A stretch of 64,000 nucleotides of DNA from Candidatus Bathyarchaeota archaeon (lineage in GTDB: Archaea; Thermoproteota; Bathyarchaeia; Bathyarchaeales; Bathycorpusculaceae). The notes below the pieces were generated by a model. It worked only from the letters and a program-made list of their open reading frames with translations. It had not been told where the DNA came from and ran no database searches. The stretch spans positions 186,001 through 250,000 of the forward strand of contig JAOZHZ010000028.1 in NCBI GenBank assembly GCA_026014615.1. Reading direction: 5' to 3'. The position numbers and the translations under genes are program-made. Below are positions 61,828 through 64,000 of the stretch, piece by piece (the stretch's first letter is position 1; every line of letters starts with the position of its first letter).

Positions 61828-64000
61828 TTGTTTAAGTCGAAACTTCTTGCGGCTCGGATGAACACTATTTTAAAAGCCATTCCAACAGGTTTAGTCATTA
61901 TTGAAAAGCCTGATGGAAAAGTCACCTATGTAAACGACGCCGCAGAAGCACTCATAGGTGACGCCCGACGCGGGTTTGAACTGCTGAGTTGTCTTTCTAA
62001 GCTTGACCTGCATGCTTTAAACGGTGCAGCCTTGGACCCTAAGGATGTCCCGGTTATTCGAACATTATTGACTGGAAAAGCGGTTCAGAGCGAAGAAATA
62101 AGTTTTGGCAGGTCTGAAAGAAGCACCTATGTTAGAGCAAGCGCGGTACCCCTGTATGATGAAAACGGAGAAGTTACGTCTGCAGTGGGCATCTTCGAAG
62201 ACATAACCGAGCGCAAAAAAACTGAAGAAGCAATGAAGCGTTTTTCGGATGCCGCCAACCGCTCTCTGGATGGCATTGTGCTTTGCGATGACGAAATGAG
62301 GATTATCGAGGTTAATGGTGCTGCCTTACGAATTTATGAGGCTACTTGCGAAAAAGATTTGGTTGGTAAACACGCCCTGAGTGTACTGCCGCCTTCGGAG
62401 TGGGAGAAAGCTGCCAAAAACTTAGCTTTACTTTTAGAAACTGGACACGCAATTGACGAATATTCTATTCTAACTAAGAAGGGCAATGCAATTCAGATTG
62501 AATACAGCGGCGCCGTCATGAAAGATGAGGAAGGAAGCATTTCAGGTTTTTTTAATGTTCTAAAAGATTTAACCGCGAGAAAAAAAACGGAGCAGGCATT
62601 GATGCAAGAGAGCCGTGAATGGAAACGAACTTTTGACAGTCTCCCTGACCTAATAGCGATTATCGATAACAATTACAGCGTCCGTAAAGTTAACCAAGCT
62701 ATGGCTCAGCGAATTGGTGTAGCCCCTGAAGAATGTGTCGGGTTGAAATGTTACAAATGTATTCATGGAACCAATGATCCACCTGATTATTGCCCACACA
62801 CCAAAACCCTGCAGGACGGCAAAGAGCACGCAGCTGAATTTAATGAGCCGCATCTGGGCGGGTGTTTTTTGGTTAATACTGCGCCTTTGAAAGATGAAAA
62901 TGGGAAAATGGTTGGTTCGGTTCATGTAGCGCGAAACATCACGGATTGGAACCATTTAAAGGAACAATTAAAACTCAGCCAAGACCGCTATCGCGCAGCA
63001 GTGGAAGGCTGCAACGATGGTATATGGGACAGGGATCTGAAAACGGAAGAGGTGTTTTTCTCTGATCAATGGAAGAGAATCCTTGGTTACGAACCTGAGG
63101 AGGTCGAAAATAAGATTGAGGAGTTTGACAAGCTTATTCACCCTGATGACCGAGAGGAGACTTGGCTTAAAATTGATGCGCATATCCGTGGTGAAACGCC
63201 CTACTACACAACGGTTTTTCGGATGAAACATAAGGACGGAAGTTGGCGATGGATTCGTAGTAGAGGCAGCGCAATCAGAGGCAAAGACGGTGTTGCTTGC
63301 AGGATTGCTGGTTCCCACACGGACATTACTGAACGAAAACGTATTGAAGAAGAACTTGCACGGTATACAAGGGAACTGGAGGCATTGGTTGAGGAACGCA
63401 CTAAAAAACTGAACGAGGCGGAGCGGTTAGCTGCTGTAGGTCAAACGGCAGGTATGGTGGGGCATGATATTCGTAATCCCCTACAATCAATAATTGGTGA
63501 AATCTTTTTAGCTGAAGCAGAATTGAAAACGTTACCTGACAGCAAAGAGAAGGCGAATCTTAAAGAAAGTTGTGCCTCAATTGCTCGGTCCGTCGATTAC
63601 ATTAACAAGATTGTTTTAGACCTTCAAGACTATGCCAGACCCCTAAAACCAGTTGCTCAAGAAACCAACTTAAAAGATGTAATTGAGGAAACACTGGAAA
63701 AAGGCGTAATCGCCCAAAATATAAGCGTAAGCAGCAAAGTTTCTGAAAACGTCGCCGTCTTTAATGTTGACTCGACTTTTCTTAAGCGCGTTTTGGACAA
63801 TTTAGTCATAAACGCTGTTCAAGCTATGCCCAACGGCGGAAAATTGGTGATAACTGCGAGAAAAGAAAAAAACAAAGTGGTCATCAAAGTGGAGGACGAT
63901 GGTGTTGGAATACCCGAGGAAATTAAGCCGAAACTGTTCACTCCGTTGTTCACCACTAAATCCAAGGGGCAAGGATTTGGCTTACCCGTGGTTAAACGGT
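61828..64000 (+). CDS. Multi-PAS sensor histidine kinase (3' end outside window)
   Basis: A frame from TTG 61828 (ATG 61858 possible) open to the window end, more than 724 residues. Four PAS-like domains are visible, opening near residues 12, 135, 265 and 390, the third carrying a cysteine-rich insert (KCYKCIHG...YCPH near residues 305-325). After a coiled coil comes HisKA with phospho-acceptor His546 in VGHDIRNPLQS, then the ATPase N box NLVINAVQAM and G1 DDGVGIPEE, cut at LFTTKSKGQGFGLPVVKR. No membrane segment precedes the PAS domains, so it is a cytoplasmic sensor. No response regulator is in view. Confidence 0.88.
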   Translation, partial: MFKSKLLAARMNTILKAIPTGLVIIEKPDGKVTYVNDAAEALIGDARRGFELLSCLSKLDLHALNGAALDPKDVPVIRTLLTGKAVQSEEISFGRSERSTYVRASAVPLYDENGEVTSAVGIFEDITERKKTEEAMKRFSDAANRSLDGIVLCDDEMRIIEVNGAALRIYEATCEKDLVGKHALSVLPPSEWEKAAKNLALLLETGHAIDEYSILTKKGNAIQIEYSGAVMKDEEGSISGFFNVLKDLTARKKTEQALMQESREWKRTFDSLPDLIAIIDNNYSVRKVNQAMAQRIGVAPEECVGLKCYKCIHGTNDPPDYCPHTKTLQDGKEHAAEFNEPHLGGCFLVNTAPLKDENGKMVGSVHVARNITDWNHLKEQLKLSQDRYRAAVEGCNDGIWDRDLKTEEVFFSDQWKRILGYEPEEVENKIEEFDKLIHPDDREETWLKIDAHIRGETPYYTTVFRMKHKDGSWRWIRSRGSAIRGKDGVACRIAGSHTDITERKRIEEELARYTRELEALVEERTKKLNEAERLAAVGQTAGMVGHDIRNPLQSIIGEIFLAEAELKTLPDSKEKANLKESCASIARSVDYINKIVLDLQDYARPLKPVAQETNLKDVIEETLEKGVIAQNISVSSKVSENVAVFNVDSTFLKRVLDNLVINAVQAMPNGGKLVITARKEKNKVVIKVEDDGVGIPEEIKPKLFTPLFTTKSKGQGFGLPVVKR

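Overview
The window is archaeal chromosome. The evidence is the LSm plus ribosomal protein L37e pair, HerA/NurA, deoxyhypusine synthase, archaeal-type UMP kinase, pantoate kinase with archaeal phosphopantetheine adenylyltransferase, a TrmB regulator, TATA-box promoters and some apparently leaderless starts. The mix of an anaerobic ribonucleotide reductase with DUF5320/NifX-type proteins, UbiA prenyltransferases and catalase/PerR fits Candidatus Bathyarchaeia or a close relative. That placement is an inference, not a proven one.

Layout. 1-20.8 kb is ordinary chromosome: a DUF89 phosphatase, a CoA-disulfide-reductase-like flavoprotein, DUF5320/NifX metal-cluster proteins, a ferritin-like/VIT1 iron transporter (frameshifted), divergent catalase and Fur/PerR, a ZIP-like membrane protein (frameshifted), two divergent UbiA enzymes, TrmB, a membrane spermidine-synthase-like protein, the NurA-HerA repair operon and a Nudix hydrolase. 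20.8-31.26 kb is accessory island 1, bounded by an 11-bp direct repeat. It holds an HUH replication initiator beside a cluster of inverted repeats, a HEPN-domain gene, a tyrosine integrase, and a compact three-gene operon: protein kinase fused to a SAMHD1-like HD phosphohydrolase, an N6-adenine DNA methyltransferase and a PPP-family phosphatase. This operon is the best candidate here for an undescribed defence system.

31.26-44.0 kb returns to chromosome: two ABC exporter modules with a PadR regulator and a 42-bp palindromic operator, UMP kinase, a winged-helix NrdD, PyrB, an Lrp-type sensor domain, a VTT membrane protein and UppP. 44.0-50.4 kb is accessory island 2: an integrase, a winged-helix protein, a GC-rich structured spacer, a two-gene short Argonaute system (nuclease-like APAZ protein plus PIWI protein) and a second, unrelated HUH Rep. 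50.5-64 kb is chromosome: LSm-L37e, small zinc proteins, an ECF S component coupled to coenzyme A genes, JAMM and HExxH metalloproteins, tRNA-Gln, deoxyhypusine synthase with a cysteine-rich partner, and a multi-PAS histidine kinase cut by the window end.

Five genes (two chromosomal, three in island 1) are each split by one apparent single-base indel, several in homopolymers. This points to residual consensus errors at least as much as to true pseudogenes, and affects how the split genes should be read.
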